This document shows, piece by piece, positions 36,355 through 45,759 of a stretch of DNA of 64,000 nucleotides. Origin of the DNA: CAYZJB01 sp964602985 (GTDB lineage Bacteria; CLD3; SB21); contig CAZRTJ010000001.1 in NCBI GenBank assembly GCA_964602985.1, positions 186,001 to 250,000 of the forward strand. Direction: 5' to 3'. The notes under the pieces were generated by a model. The model was not told the DNA's origin. It was given only the letters and a program-made list of their open reading frames with translations, and did no database searches. The position numbers and the translations under genes were made by a program. The stretch's first letter is position 1; every line of letters begins with the position of its first letter.

Positions 36355-37010
36355 TAGCCGACCTTCTTGACAAAGATATTCTTGCAAACCTCGTGGCTGA
36401 GGAAATGTTCCCGTTTCTTGTTGATGAGAATGCGCAGGGACTCGTCGAACTCCTCTTTGTCTTGCACGAGGACCGTGTGATTCAAGGTCAAGTCAATCTT
36501 CTTCATGAGTTGCAGAAGCTTCCTGGAGTCGGTGATTCTCATCACGATGGCTGTGTCGCCCGGGTGAAGATCAGACAGTCTGAGGTAGGGTATCTCCTCC
36601 ACCTCCCCCGAGGCCGAAGGAATCGGATCTCCGTGCGGGTCCAGCTTGGGATAATCCAAATACTCGTCGATGTGCGCCTCCAGTTCGTCCGAAATAACGT
36701 GCTCGAGACGCTCGGCCTCCTCATGGACCTTCTCCAGTGGATAGCCCAGAACGCGAACGAGAAAAAGCTCAAGCAGGCGGTGTCGCCGGATCACGCGCAG
36801 CGCCGATTTCTCTCCCTTGCGGGTCAGCTTCACGCCTCGATAGGGGATGTATGCGAGATAGTCATTCTCAAAAAGCTTCTTGATCATGTCGGTGACGGAG
36901 GCCGGGGAAATCTGCAACCCATCTGCAATTGACGTCGTCGTTACCTTCCGGTCCGATTTGCTGAGACTGTAAATTGTTTTTAAGTAGTCTTCTGTGCTTT
37001 TATTCGACAT
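36354..37010 (-). CDS. DtxR/MntR-family iron- or manganese-dependent repressor
   Basis: 218 residues. An N-terminal winged helix (STEDYLKTIYSLSK ... ITTTSIADGLQISPASVTDMIKKL) is followed by the dimerization and metal domain (GEKSALRVIRRHRLLELFL ... HEEAERLEHVISDELEAHID), where the H, E and C/M ligands of the family should lie; H77-type RRHRLLE and the HEEAERLEH pattern are typical. A C-terminal FeoA/SH3-like domain follows (LHPGDTAIVMRITDSRKLLQLM), giving the three-domain IdeR-like layout. It is first in an operon with feoA and feoB and has a perfect DtxR box directly upstream, so autoregulated, iron-responsive repression is the simplest reading. Whether Fe or Mn is the corepressor cannot be decided by eye. 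Confidence 0.93.
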   Translation of the reverse strand: MSNKSTEDYLKTIYSLSKSDRKVTTTSIADGLQISPASVTDMIKKLFENDYLAYIPYRGVKLTRKGEKSALRVIRRHRLLELFLVRVLGYPLEKVHEEAERLEHVISDELEAHIDEYLDYPKLDPHGDPIPSASGEVEEIPYLRLSDLHPGDTAIVMRITDSRKLLQLMKKIDLTLNHTVLVQDKEEFDESLRILINKKREHFLSHEVCKNIFVKKVG

Positions 37011-37020
37011 ATGCGATAAT

Positions 37021-37044
37021 TATATTTAGGTCTGCCTAAATATA
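37021..37044. promoter_or_regulatory. DtxR/IdeR-type operator
   Basis: Perfect inverted repeat TATATTTAGG-TCTG-CCTAAATATA (10-4-10). The core TTAGG-N4-CCTAA matches the known DtxR/IdeR box. It overlaps the -10 hexamer of the minus-strand promoter and ends 11 bp before the regulator start codon. Confidence 0.9.
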
Positions 37045-37067
37045 TGCGGTGCGAACGTCTGAGTCAA
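37039..37067 (-). promoter_or_regulatory. Promoter of the regulator-feoA-feoB operon
   Basis: Minus strand TTGACT (37062-37067), 17 bp, TATATT (37039-37044). The -10 is inside the DtxR box, so repressor would exclude polymerase. Confidence 0.85.
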
Positions 37068-37108
37068 GGATTTGTACAATTGGAGTAAGTCCAAGTAATT
37101 AAATTGGC

Positions 37109-37136
37109 TTGACTTCACTGAAAAATCATCTAAATT
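37109..37136 (+). promoter_or_regulatory. Promoter of the TPR-motor operon
   Basis: TTGACT (37109-37114), 16 bp, TAAATT (37131-37136), about 36 bp before the ATG of the first TPR gene. It faces away from the feo promoter. Confidence 0.55.
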
Positions 37137-37172
37137 GAGCTAAATCTTATATTCACATACCCCAGTCTCTTC

Positions 37173-39983
37173 ATGCAGCTTTCAACATTTGCGATAAGAC
37201 TTTGTTTGTCCAGCTGTATTTGGATGGCCGTGACGCTGTTCCCCTGCTCCGCGTTCGCCCAAAAGTCAAAAGGTGAAATTGAAAAGGAATTTCAGAATTC
37301 ATCGAAGGACTATTTGGGATATCTGCACGAGAGTTTCGCGTATCGATACATTGCGCGTGAGCAGTTCCTCCGCGACTTGATCCAATCCGTCACCGAATCG
37401 TACCAAAACAACAAGGCGACCGTTGGCCGGATCGAGTGGGGGCGCAAGGGCGAAGATCGAAAAACGCTGCGCGCCAAACTGGGTGAAATCGAGTCGAAGA
37501 TTGCGTCCGTGCGGGAGTCGAAAGAGGTCTTTGCCGGACAGCAGGTCCGTGAGATAGAGAGTCTTCACGCGGAGTATGAAAAGCTGTACGCCGCCGAATA
37601 CGAGCTGACTCGCGGCGATGTGAATTCGCTGAGAAGCGCGATCCTCTCGAAGGCCGGCAAAACCGCCGCACAAAACCTTCTGGAAAAGCAATTGGAAGCG
37701 GCGTTTGCCCGATACAAGGCCAAAGAATATCTCACAGCCAGCTTTGCGTTCGAGGATATCCTGGATGCATACAAGGAACAATTTTCCGACTGGACGGACG
37801 TACGGTATTACCTGGGTTTGTGCTACGGCGCATTGGGAGACTTCGATAATGCGGATGCGCAGTTGTCGTCCGTGGTGACAACGGACGATGGGTATGCGGC
37901 CAAAGCGCTTGCCGAGTTGATCCGCATCGCCTACGTGGAGGGCAGTCGGAACCGGATGGAAAAGTACTTCCCTGTGTATCAAAGTAAGGTCGTCAAGACG
38001 TCTGCCACCGAAGACGAGTACTATCAGAACTACTACTATGCCGGGTCGACGTACTTCACGACGTCAGATTATTCCAAATGCATCTCTATCCTGAAGACGA
38101 TTCCCGTGACCAGTCGTCTGGGTCAGCCGGCGCTCCTGCTGATCGGGCATGCGTATGCCAATCTCGACGATTATGACAACGCCATCGATTTTCTCAATCA
38201 GGCCGCCAATTATCCGCACTCGCCCAAGGGGACGCAGCCCGACCGCCGTCGCGCGGTGGGGGATGTGGCGCGGCTGAAGGTGGCATACATCCAATATGAA
38301 CGCAATGTTCCGGGTTTGAAGGCCCGCAATGTACTCCCGCCGCTGAAGAACGTCGATATCGAGTCGGAAGTTCACGACGCGGTCTTGCTGGTGACCGCTT
38401 GGGCGTATTTTAAAGACAACAATATCGACACGGCCCAGGCATACGTCGATTCGCTTCTGCGGAGCCATCCGGCCTCCGACTACATTTTCGAGGCGAGGAC
38501 GTTGCTGGGCAATGTCAAGGTACTGGATCCGCGGCTGGACGACAAAGATCGGGAGATCTACGCGGTGGACGCGTACAATTACGTTGCCAATTCGATGGAA
38601 GCCAAGACCCTCGCGGATCGATTTGTTCGCGAGCGGGACTCGATGTTGACGGTCATGGATATTCTGAAGGATGCCATGCGCATCGCAAGTTATCGACGAG
38701 ACAGCGCCGCTTTCTTGCGATACGACGCCATTCATCAATTGATCGATCAAACGGTTCGGAACAACGGGTTCGCAAGAGCCTCCAAGGCCGCGGGTTCTTC
38801 CAGTCAGTACCGCGAAGCCATCAACTCTCTCGTCAGTCAATTGCGTGTTTCGGAGAAATTGCTGAAGCATGCAGAAGAGAGAAAGGACTCCCGTCACGTC
38901 AAGGAGTTGAAGGAGTCGATTCAGTCGACGTTGGTCGACCTGGAAAGCGTGATGGGTTTCAGGAATAATTCGGCCATCATGGACAGTGGAAGTTCCAATC
39001 GATCGATGGAACGTCTGGCCAGTCAACTCGGCGACCAGTATGCGCAGCTGGTGCTGGACAATTATACAACGTTTGAGACCCAGACGTATTTTGCACAGAA
39101 TACGCTGCCGCGATTGATCAGCGAGGCGGACAATCGTAACCAAACCTACTCGGTTTTGCGGGAGAAGGTCGCCAAGGAGCGTCAGCTGATTCAGGATAAT
39201 CTCACGGAGATCGATCGACTGACCAGGCTGGCCGTCAATCAGGGGAACAAAGACGCGGAAGTCCGTTTGCGTAACGAGAAGAACAAGTTGACTGACTATT
39301 ATTATCGGCTGGCGGACTACGAAATGTGGATCATGACTCAGGCCGACGTGGAAATTTACGCCGATTTGGACGTGTGGGGCGATTTCGCCTCCTACGGGCG
39401 CAACAACATTACGTACGTGATTAACACCACGAAATCGGAATCGATTCAAGACATGGCGCGCGCGATTAACCAAATTGACAATGTTCTGCGGATTCGCAAG
39501 CGGAACTATGAAAATCAGATCGCGCAACTGGAAAAGGAAATCTTGCTGAAAGAGCGTGAAATCCGGGAGAAAGAGCTTCGGGAAATGCGGACGACCTCCA
39601 AGGAATTCTTTGAAGAAAAATATTTTCAGTTGAAAGCCACCGAGAAGCCGGAAGAGGATCCGTTCGACTACAAAGACCTGGTTCCGGAGGTCGTGGATAT
39701 TCCGGAAGGGGACATCATTCCAAAGAAAGAGGAAGAGTCCAAAGACGATGTCGATTCCGCCGCAGTGGAAGGCGTTCGTGAGGATGTGCCCGCCGATACA
39801 TCGCAAGGCGACGGTGGCGTGAGCGATTCATTGAAGACCGACGGGGAAGAGGGGAAGTCGGACGCAGTCGAGAATGGACAGACCAATAGACAGATGGGTG
39901 TCAATCGGACGGTCGAGGGTCGGGATTCAATCGCCTGGGTCGCCTGCCGGTTCCGCACGGGATTTTTTGCGAGGATGGCCTGA
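37173..39983 (+). CDS. Large periplasmic TPR/coiled-coil protein
   Basis: 936 residues. An N-terminal signal peptide ends in PCSAFA-QKSKG (about residue 29). A helical coiled-coil region (about 40-180) precedes TPR-like repeats (about 195-460), e.g. VRYYLGLCYGALGDFDNADAQL, YYYAGSTYFTTSDYSKCISIL, ALLLIGHAYANLDDYDNAIDFL. A second long helical region (about 600-830), with a KEILLKEREIREKELREM coiled coil, is followed by an acidic, low-complexity tail. This is the build of TPR scaffold proteins in envelope machines such as the Myxococcus Glt complex, but no one-to-one homologue can be named by eye. Three bases separate it from the next TPR gene. No ribosome site is obvious before its ATG. A scaffold role for the downstream ExbB/ExbD motor is inferred from synteny. 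Confidence 0.85.
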   Translation: MQLSTFAIRLCLSSCIWMAVTLFPCSAFAQKSKGEIEKEFQNSSKDYLGYLHESFAYRYIAREQFLRDLIQSVTESYQNNKATVGRIEWGRKGEDRKTLRAKLGEIESKIASVRESKEVFAGQQVREIESLHAEYEKLYAAEYELTRGDVNSLRSAILSKAGKTAAQNLLEKQLEAAFARYKAKEYLTASFAFEDILDAYKEQFSDWTDVRYYLGLCYGALGDFDNADAQLSSVVTTDDGYAAKALAELIRIAYVEGSRNRMEKYFPVYQSKVVKTSATEDEYYQNYYYAGSTYFTTSDYSKCISILKTIPVTSRLGQPALLLIGHAYANLDDYDNAIDFLNQAANYPHSPKGTQPDRRRAVGDVARLKVAYIQYERNVPGLKARNVLPPLKNVDIESEVHDAVLLVTAWAYFKDNNIDTAQAYVDSLLRSHPASDYIFEARTLLGNVKVLDPRLDDKDREIYAVDAYNYVANSMEAKTLADRFVRERDSMLTVMDILKDAMRIASYRRDSAAFLRYDAIHQLIDQTVRNNGFARASKAAGSSSQYREAINSLVSQLRVSEKLLKHAEERKDSRHVKELKESIQSTLVDLESVMGFRNNSAIMDSGSSNRSMERLASQLGDQYAQLVLDNYTTFETQTYFAQNTLPRLISEADNRNQTYSVLREKVAKERQLIQDNLTEIDRLTRLAVNQGNKDAEVRLRNEKNKLTDYYYRLADYEMWIMTQADVEIYADLDVWGDFASYGRNNITYVINTTKSESIQDMARAINQIDNVLRIRKRNYENQIAQLEKEILLKEREIREKELREMRTTSKEFFEEKYFQLKATEKPEEDPFDYKDLVPEVVDIPEGDIIPKKEEESKDDVDSAAVEGVREDVPADTSQGDGGVSDSLKTDGEEGKSDAVENGQTNRQMGVNRTVEGRDSIAWVACRFRTGFFARMA

Positions 39984-39986
39984 GTT

Positions 39987-42900
39987 ATGATGAAGTGGAT
40001 TGGTACAGCGGTAGTCTTCTCTGTATTGACGTCGGTCTCCATTGCGCAAACCGGTGAAAACGGAACCTTAGAAGGCATTTCCAATGAAGACCTGCTGAAA
40101 CTCAAGCAAGATTTGGAGTCGCAGAAGGGCAAGTTGGAAGACGAGCGGTTGAAATTGCTCGATCAGGGACTGCAGCAGAGCAAGGCGTATTTGGACAAGA
40201 ATGTTTCGACAGCCTCGGCCACGACCGCGCTCGTTCTGTTGCAGAGAGCCGAATATCTGTTCGATGTCATGGAAGATCATTTCCAACTGCAGACCGATTC
40301 GATTGCCAAAGTCATTGAAGTGCTGGTGCGCGATTGGGATGCGCAGCGCGATAAGGTCAAAGCGCAGTTGCAGGCAGAAGGCAAAGACGAAAAAGCGATC
40401 GAGGCCGCTATCAACGACCTGCCGCCGCTGAACCTGCCGAAAGACCCTGAACGAGATTTCACGGAGGTGCTGAAGACGTATCAGCAATTGGTCGATAACT
40501 TTCCCGAGAGTCAGTACGTGGTGGACGCCATGTACAACCTCGCCTTCATCAAGGAACAGGAAGCGAGACAATTGCGCACGAGGGAACTCGGCGATCCAGA
40601 CGCCAACGGACGATGGTCCCGGGAGGCCGAGCGGAAAGAAAAAGAAGCGCTCCGCATGTATCAGGATTTGGCGGTGCGATTCCCGGACAGCAAGTATGCG
40701 GCCGAGTCGTATAACCGAATCGGAGAATACTACTTCTCCAGAGGCGGCGAAGCCGATCTCCAAAAAGCCATCAAGAATTACAACAAGGTTTTGGACTATC
40801 CCACGTCGGATCGCTTTCAGGAGGCGGTGTACAAGTTGGCCTGGACGTATTACCGGCTGGGCGATTATCCGAAAGCCATTGGGTACTTCACGTATCTGGT
40901 CGACGACGTCGATTCCGCCCGTCACCACAACAACGATTTTCAGGAACTCGACGCCGAAGCGATCATTTACATCGGGATCAGCTTCAACCGCTGGGCCGAA
41001 CAAATCGATCTGGCCTCGGGTACCAACGAAGGCGGCTATCGTCTGATTCGCCAGTACATCGATGACGCCAAGTTGAGCAACAAGCGGTACGCGCCCGACA
41101 TCATCTGGGGTTTGGCAGAGTCGTACAACCTGGAGCAAAAGGACACTCTTGCGTTGCGGGCATACAAGTCTCTGATCGAGGCGTATCCCTTGTATTGGCG
41201 TGCGCCGGATGCGCAATTGAAAGTCGTGCAAACCTACGAACGTCTGAACAACGCGGCCGCAGATAAGGCCGCAGCCAAGCCGATTCTCGACAGCGTGTTG
41301 ACCAATCGGTTCAAACTGTATGAGAGTTACAAGCCGGGGAGTCCGTGGTCGGACGCGATTGAGGACAAGGATGTTGTCCGGCGCGGGAATAAGATGGCTC
41401 GCGATGTGTTGGTGGACAATATTCTGTACTTCTACGGTGAGGCCCAGGCGACCAACGATTTAGAAAACTGGCGCATCTCCATGGAGTACAGCAAACAGTT
41501 CATCAGTTATTTCCCGGTGGACACGTTCGCGTATTTCTTCCACTACAACCTGGCCAAGATTCAATATTATTATTTCGGCCTGCTGGATTCGGCGTATGAG
41601 AATTACGTAGAGGTGGCCAATAATTATCCATTCGACCTCTATCGGTATCGGGCTTCTCTGGATGCATATTTCATTGCCGACTCCTTGTACAAGAAGGCCC
41701 CCTTCCGTCGTCCCGCCGATGTCCCGCAGGATTCGATTCTGCCATTGACACCGGGTGAAGAAAAGCTGATTGACGCGATCAACAATTACGCGCGTTTGTT
41801 TTCGGACACGTCCACGGCCTTTCCGACAGATTCGCTGGATCGGGAGCCGCCCAAGTACGGATACCCGGGCAGACAGACACCCGATTTTCTTGCGTATGCA
41901 GGTGAAATTTATTACCAGCACAACGATTACAATCGCGCCAATCGATACTTCAACACCATCGTGACGCGGTATCCCACCAGCTCGAAAGCACAGCTGTCCG
42001 AACGGAATTTGATGACGAGTTATTATATCCGGAAGGATTACCGGAGCGCGGAAATTGTCGCGAAGCGTATCGTCCATGCTCCGAATGCTACGCAGGAGCA
42101 GAAGAACGAAGCCGTCCGGACCGCATTTGTATCGATCTTCAAACACGGCGAGTACTTCCAGCAGGGAAAAGAACCTGCCAAGGCGGGCCGCGAGTTTGAA
42201 CGTGCCTATCGCGAGGGATCGCAGATGGGCTATGCCAACCGGGAGGAACTCTCTGCGTCGATCTACAACGCCGGTCAGCAATACGAAGAATCGAAGGAAT
42301 TTCGTCGCGCCATACGCGCCTATGAAGTGTATGCCGACACGTTTGGCGATCAGAAATTTGCCGCTCCGTCTCTCTACAACACGCAGGGTATCTACGCGCG
42401 GTTGAAGGAATACAAGCCGGCCGCCAAGCTGGCAGAACGGTTGGTCGATAAGTATCCCAATTTCTCCGAGAACAACGGCGCGGTGAATAATGAAATCGTG
42501 TTGTACAATGCGGAATTCTATCTGGAACAGGCCGCGAAACAAGCCGAGGCCGGCGGGGATACAACTGAGGTTCGTTATTTGACCTACGAAGCGATCCGCG
42601 TCAGTGAAAAATTCGTGAAACTCTATCCGAAGTCCAAGTATGCGACGGATCTCGACTTCGGGATTGCCAATTTGTATTTCAAGGTCAACGAGGACGAAAA
42701 GGCATATCAAAAATACCGGGCCTTTGCCAACCTGTATCCCAACGATCCGCGGAATGTGAAGGCGCTGTATGACATCGGTATCAATCACATGCGAAAGAAC
42801 CGACGGGGCGATGCCGTCACGGCCTTCAGCGATGCCCGCAAGAAAAGTGATGACCTGAAGAAACAAAAACTGGATTTCAACCGGTTCTACGCGTCCGAGG

Positions 42901-45152
42901 CGGTGTATGAACTGGCACGGATGAAGTACGAGGACTTCTCGAAGATCACGCTGAAGCTGCCGAACATCGACTACAAAGAAGACCAGAAGTTGGCCCTGAT
43001 CAAGGAACTGATCCCCCTCTACGAAGACATCACGAGTTTTGCTCAAATTCGAACGTTTGAGGCCGCGTACTACCGGGGTTTGATCCGGGAAGAATTCGGC
43101 GATGCCTTGCTCGCCAAGGAGTTTGCTCCTGAAAAAGACATCCTGAAGGCCATTGTGGCTCGGTCGGACGCGTACAAAGGCGCGGCCAACGTCTACCGCG
43201 CAGCGGTGGATGAGTATCGTATGGCCGGAGATTTCCTGGAAAAGGCGCATGCAAAACTCCTCGAAGATGAGAAGAGAATCGTCGATTCGATTGCCAAGTT
43301 GTATCCAACGAATCCGGACACGGCGGCGCTGATTTCCAAAGAGCTGATTGAAGGAAAGACGGAGAAGGACAAGCAGTACAGCCTGGCGCGCGCCAAAGAA
43401 GAAGCGCTTCGGTACAAGGCGCTTGCGCGATCGAAGATTTCCCGCATTCTGTATGCGACGGCCAATGCGCGCAAGACCAATGTCGACGCGCTGATTGCGA
43501 TCCCGTCGGTCTTTGCCTATGGGTCGCCGGAATACATTCAGGATCGGATCAATCTGATTACCATTCTGAAGGGCCAGGTGACAGAGGCGATCACGGCATT
43601 TGAAGGCTCGGCAAAAGAGGCGGACAGTCTGGGGCTGGATGACAAGTACGTCGCGGAGTGCAAACGGAATGTTGTTCGACTCAACGGCGTCATTCCCGCC
43701 GAACTTGCAAAACTGTCGTACACAGTCATGGAACGATATCGCGCAACGTCGACGTATTACCGGGAGGTCACCGCAGGAGGCGAGAACTGGGTCGATCCGA
43801 AGACGAAGAAGGGATTCTACGACGTCTTCTACGATGTGCCGATTGAGATGAATACCTACGTTACGCAATACGCTCCGCAGATCGGTACGCAGACGATCAA
43901 GTCGTACACGAGCACAATCAATACGATGAAGGAGAAGGGCTACTTCAACGAAGAAGCTCTGCAAATCCAGCGCGAGATGCTGAATTTTGCGTACGAATTT
44001 GCCAAGTTGAATTACGACGAAGCAGATACATCGGATCAATACTACAAGAAATACGAAGCCATTTACTACGCCAATCAGGATGCCGACGGATTTTGGCATT
44101 ATCCGGAAGCGTCGGCCACCTACAGTCAGGTGATCACGTTCGCGCGCGAGAACGCCAAGTCCGTGCTGGAAGAGGCATACAACTCGGCCCTGGACTTGGA
44201 ACTGATTCGCCTCGAAAAAGACCCGGAAGGCGGGGCGGAAGATCAGATTGCTCTGACCGAAAGTATTCCTGCAAAACGGATTCTGGCCTTGCTGGGTAAG
44301 TATGACGCAATGTATGCGAAGCTCCTGAAACTGAAGACAACGACGCACCATCTTGCTTCCAACTACGACGACTGGCTGGCGTCGTTCACGGCGCGCGAAC
44401 TCTGGCAAATGCCCACGTTCAGCGACAAGTCCTGGCACAAAGCCGGTACGCCGACCGCTCTGACCATCGTTCCGCACGGTCCATTGGACAAGTACGAAGC
44501 ATATCCTTTGTGGCACGGATTGGGCCAGAAGTTGACGAAGCCGGAGTTGCCGAAATACGTGGAAGTGGTGGAAGAACCCAAGGAAGAAGAGAAAAAAGAA
44601 GAGGTCGTAGATACCACGAAGACTGATCTGCCGACCGACACGTCCGCTGTCAACGACAGCACGCAGTCGTACCGACGGCTATCGACGAAATATCTGACGT
44701 GGAGTCTTCAGGACACAACCGCCAAACGGTTTTTCTCGGAGAATGAAGCCAGGACGATTCGGGACACTTCACGCACGTTGTTCCTCCGCACGTATTTCGA
44801 TATCGCGGGCAGTCCGCAAGGCGGAAGATTGTGGGTCGCCGCTGATGGGTATTACGAGTTCTATTTGAATGGCGCCTTCATCGGAACGGCTTTGGCGGAG
44901 GAGGAAGACACGCGGGGCGATTCGTTGGAAGTGACCGATCTCTTCCCTGAGAATTTTATCCAGGGCAGGAACGTGCTCGGATTTGAGTTAAGAGACACCA
45001 AGTCTCCCAAAGAGCATCACGGAATTCGCATTCTCCTGGAGTATACAGAGGTCGAAGACGCCACGGCGGCGTTCTCGGCGCCGGCGCTACCCGCTCAAGA
45101 CGAGTTGAAAAAGAAACTATACGGCCGCGGCCGTGTCACGGGGTCCAAGTAA
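39987..45152 (+). CDS. Very large TPR protein with C-terminal jelly-roll domain
   Basis: 1721 residues. Signal peptide MMKWIGTAVVFSVLTSVSIA-QTG. A coiled-coil stretch (about 25-110) precedes arrays of TPR units across about 150-1000, such as YQQLVDNFPESQYVVDAMYNL, YQDLAVRFPDSKYAAESYNRIG, YKLAWTYYRLGDYPKAIGYF and AIRAYEVYADTF, many with the P-x-S-x-Y/K-A outer-envelope type (BamD/YbgF-like) sequence. A mostly helical region follows to about 1500; it lacks clear TPR spacing. A short Pro/Glu/Lys linker leads to a beta-rich domain (about 1568-1690): TYFDIAG, GRLWVAADGYYEFYLNGAFIGT, NVLGFELRDT, the pattern of a galactose-binding-like jelly roll. It is likely a periplasmic or outer-membrane-facing component of the motor complex; the glycan-binding idea rests only on the fold pattern. 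Confidence 0.87.
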   Translation: MMKWIGTAVVFSVLTSVSIAQTGENGTLEGISNEDLLKLKQDLESQKGKLEDERLKLLDQGLQQSKAYLDKNVSTASATTALVLLQRAEYLFDVMEDHFQLQTDSIAKVIEVLVRDWDAQRDKVKAQLQAEGKDEKAIEAAINDLPPLNLPKDPERDFTEVLKTYQQLVDNFPESQYVVDAMYNLAFIKEQEARQLRTRELGDPDANGRWSREAERKEKEALRMYQDLAVRFPDSKYAAESYNRIGEYYFSRGGEADLQKAIKNYNKVLDYPTSDRFQEAVYKLAWTYYRLGDYPKAIGYFTYLVDDVDSARHHNNDFQELDAEAIIYIGISFNRWAEQIDLASGTNEGGYRLIRQYIDDAKLSNKRYAPDIIWGLAESYNLEQKDTLALRAYKSLIEAYPLYWRAPDAQLKVVQTYERLNNAAADKAAAKPILDSVLTNRFKLYESYKPGSPWSDAIEDKDVVRRGNKMARDVLVDNILYFYGEAQATNDLENWRISMEYSKQFISYFPVDTFAYFFHYNLAKIQYYYFGLLDSAYENYVEVANNYPFDLYRYRASLDAYFIADSLYKKAPFRRPADVPQDSILPLTPGEEKLIDAINNYARLFSDTSTAFPTDSLDREPPKYGYPGRQTPDFLAYAGEIYYQHNDYNRANRYFNTIVTRYPTSSKAQLSERNLMTSYYIRKDYRSAEIVAKRIVHAPNATQEQKNEAVRTAFVSIFKHGEYFQQGKEPAKAGREFERAYREGSQMGYANREELSASIYNAGQQYEESKEFRRAIRAYEVYADTFGDQKFAAPSLYNTQGIYARLKEYKPAAKLAERLVDKYPNFSENNGAVNNEIVLYNAEFYLEQAAKQAEAGGDTTEVRYLTYEAIRVSEKFVKLYPKSKYATDLDFGIANLYFKVNEDEKAYQKYRAFANLYPNDPRNVKALYDIGINHMRKNRRGDAVTAFSDARKKSDDLKKQKLDFNRFYASEAVYELARMKYEDFSKITLKLPNIDYKEDQKLALIKELIPLYEDITSFAQIRTFEAAYYRGLIREEFGDALLAKEFAPEKDILKAIVARSDAYKGAANVYRAAVDEYRMAGDFLEKAHAKLLEDEKRIVDSIAKLYPTNPDTAALISKELIEGKTEKDKQYSLARAKEEALRYKALARSKISRILYATANARKTNVDALIAIPSVFAYGSPEYIQDRINLITILKGQVTEAITAFEGSAKEADSLGLDDKYVAECKRNVVRLNGVIPAELAKLSYTVMERYRATSTYYREVTAGGENWVDPKTKKGFYDVFYDVPIEMNTYVTQYAPQIGTQTIKSYTSTINTMKEKGYFNEEALQIQREMLNFAYEFAKLNYDEADTSDQYYKKYEAIYYANQDADGFWHYPEASATYSQVITFARENAKSVLEEAYNSALDLELIRLEKDPEGGAEDQIALTESIPAKRILALLGKYDAMYAKLLKLKTTTHHLASNYDDWLASFTARELWQMPTFSDKSWHKAGTPTALTIVPHGPLDKYEAYPLWHGLGQKLTKPELPKYVEVVEEPKEEEKKEEVVDTTKTDLPTDTSAVNDSTQSYRRLSTKYLTWSLQDTTAKRFFSENEARTIRDTSRTLFLRTYFDIAGSPQGGRLWVAADGYYEFYLNGAFIGTALAEEEDTRGDSLEVTDLFPENFIQGRNVLGFELRDTKSPKEHHGIRILLEYTEVEDATAAFSAPALPAQDELKKKLYGRGRVTGSK

Positions 45153-45153
45153 C

Positions 45154-45633
45154 ATGAAACACTTCATCGTCCTTGCTGGTCTTTTCCTTGTCGGATCTGT
45201 GTTTGTGACGAGATCGGCGTCCGCGCAGGAACCGCGTCATCCGGAGATGGAATTGATCACGACGGACGAGGGGGAGGACATCGTCGTTGTGGTGGCGACC
45301 CAGCAGCCGCCTGACCCGACACTCTACGAAATCAAAGAGGAACAGGGCGCCAAAGGAGAACCGATCCTGGTCGTTTATTTTATCGAGACGGGTGAGTTTG
45401 TTCAGTTCTTCAATCGGACAACCGTCAAAGGAAAAGCGGAAGGCCCGGGCGTGTCGTTGTTCCAGTCCCGCGTAAAACCCGCCATCGAGAAAGTCATCGG
45501 ACAGAAAACGTATGAACGGGATATCAAGAAGCGATATTTGAGTATCGCTTTTCCAGAAAAGGAAAAGCTCATCGAAGAGAGACGGGTGGACAACGATGAC
45601 ATCGAGAAAGTGATCAAGCGGCGGCGGAATTAG
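45154..45633 (+). CDS. Small exported protein of the motor operon
   Basis: 159 residues, starting at the ATG at 45154, one base after the stop of the large TPR gene; a longer frame into that gene lacks signal character. The signal peptide is MKHFIVLAGLFLVGSVFVTRSASA-QEPR. The mature part is charged, with no recognised domain: a beta-rich core (DIVVVVATQQPPDP, GEPILVVYFIETGEFVQFF) and a basic, helical C-terminus (YERDIKKRYLSIAFPEKEKLIEERR). It is unknown to me. Its position, wedged between the TPR proteins and the ExbB gene, suggests a periplasmic accessory of the same apparatus. Codon use fits its neighbours. Confidence 0.78.
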   Translation: MKHFIVLAGLFLVGSVFVTRSASAQEPRHPEMELITTDEGEDIVVVVATQQPPDPTLYEIKEEQGAKGEPILVVYFIETGEFVQFFNRTTVKGKAEGPGVSLFQSRVKPAIEKVIGQKTYERDIKKRYLSIAFPEKEKLIEERRVDNDDIEKVIKRRRN

Positions 45634-45644
45634 GGAAAAAGCCC

Positions 45645-45672
45645 TTGCATTTCGTGAATACGACCCTATATT
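45645..45672 (+). promoter_or_regulatory. Possible internal promoter before exbB
   Basis: TTGCAT (45645-45650), 16 bp, TATATT (45667-45672), then a leader of about 80 nt to the exbB ATG. It could let the motor genes be transcribed apart from the TPR genes. Confidence 0.5.
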
Positions 45673-45759
45673 GACAATGTTCTTTCATCCCAATCTTAGA
45701 AAAATTGCTTCAATTTGGTAACGTTGAATCCCAAAAAACTTAACAGGAGGAATGGATTC

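Noticed and set aside
38064..39806. 580-codon minus-strand frame opposite the first TPR gene
   Set aside because: Shadow frame without motifs; the plus-strand gene is supported by signal peptide and repeats.
41460..44516. 1018-codon minus-strand frame opposite the large TPR gene
   Set aside because: It is a reverse shadow of the TPR repeats; the plus-strand product has signal peptide, TPR units and correct start.
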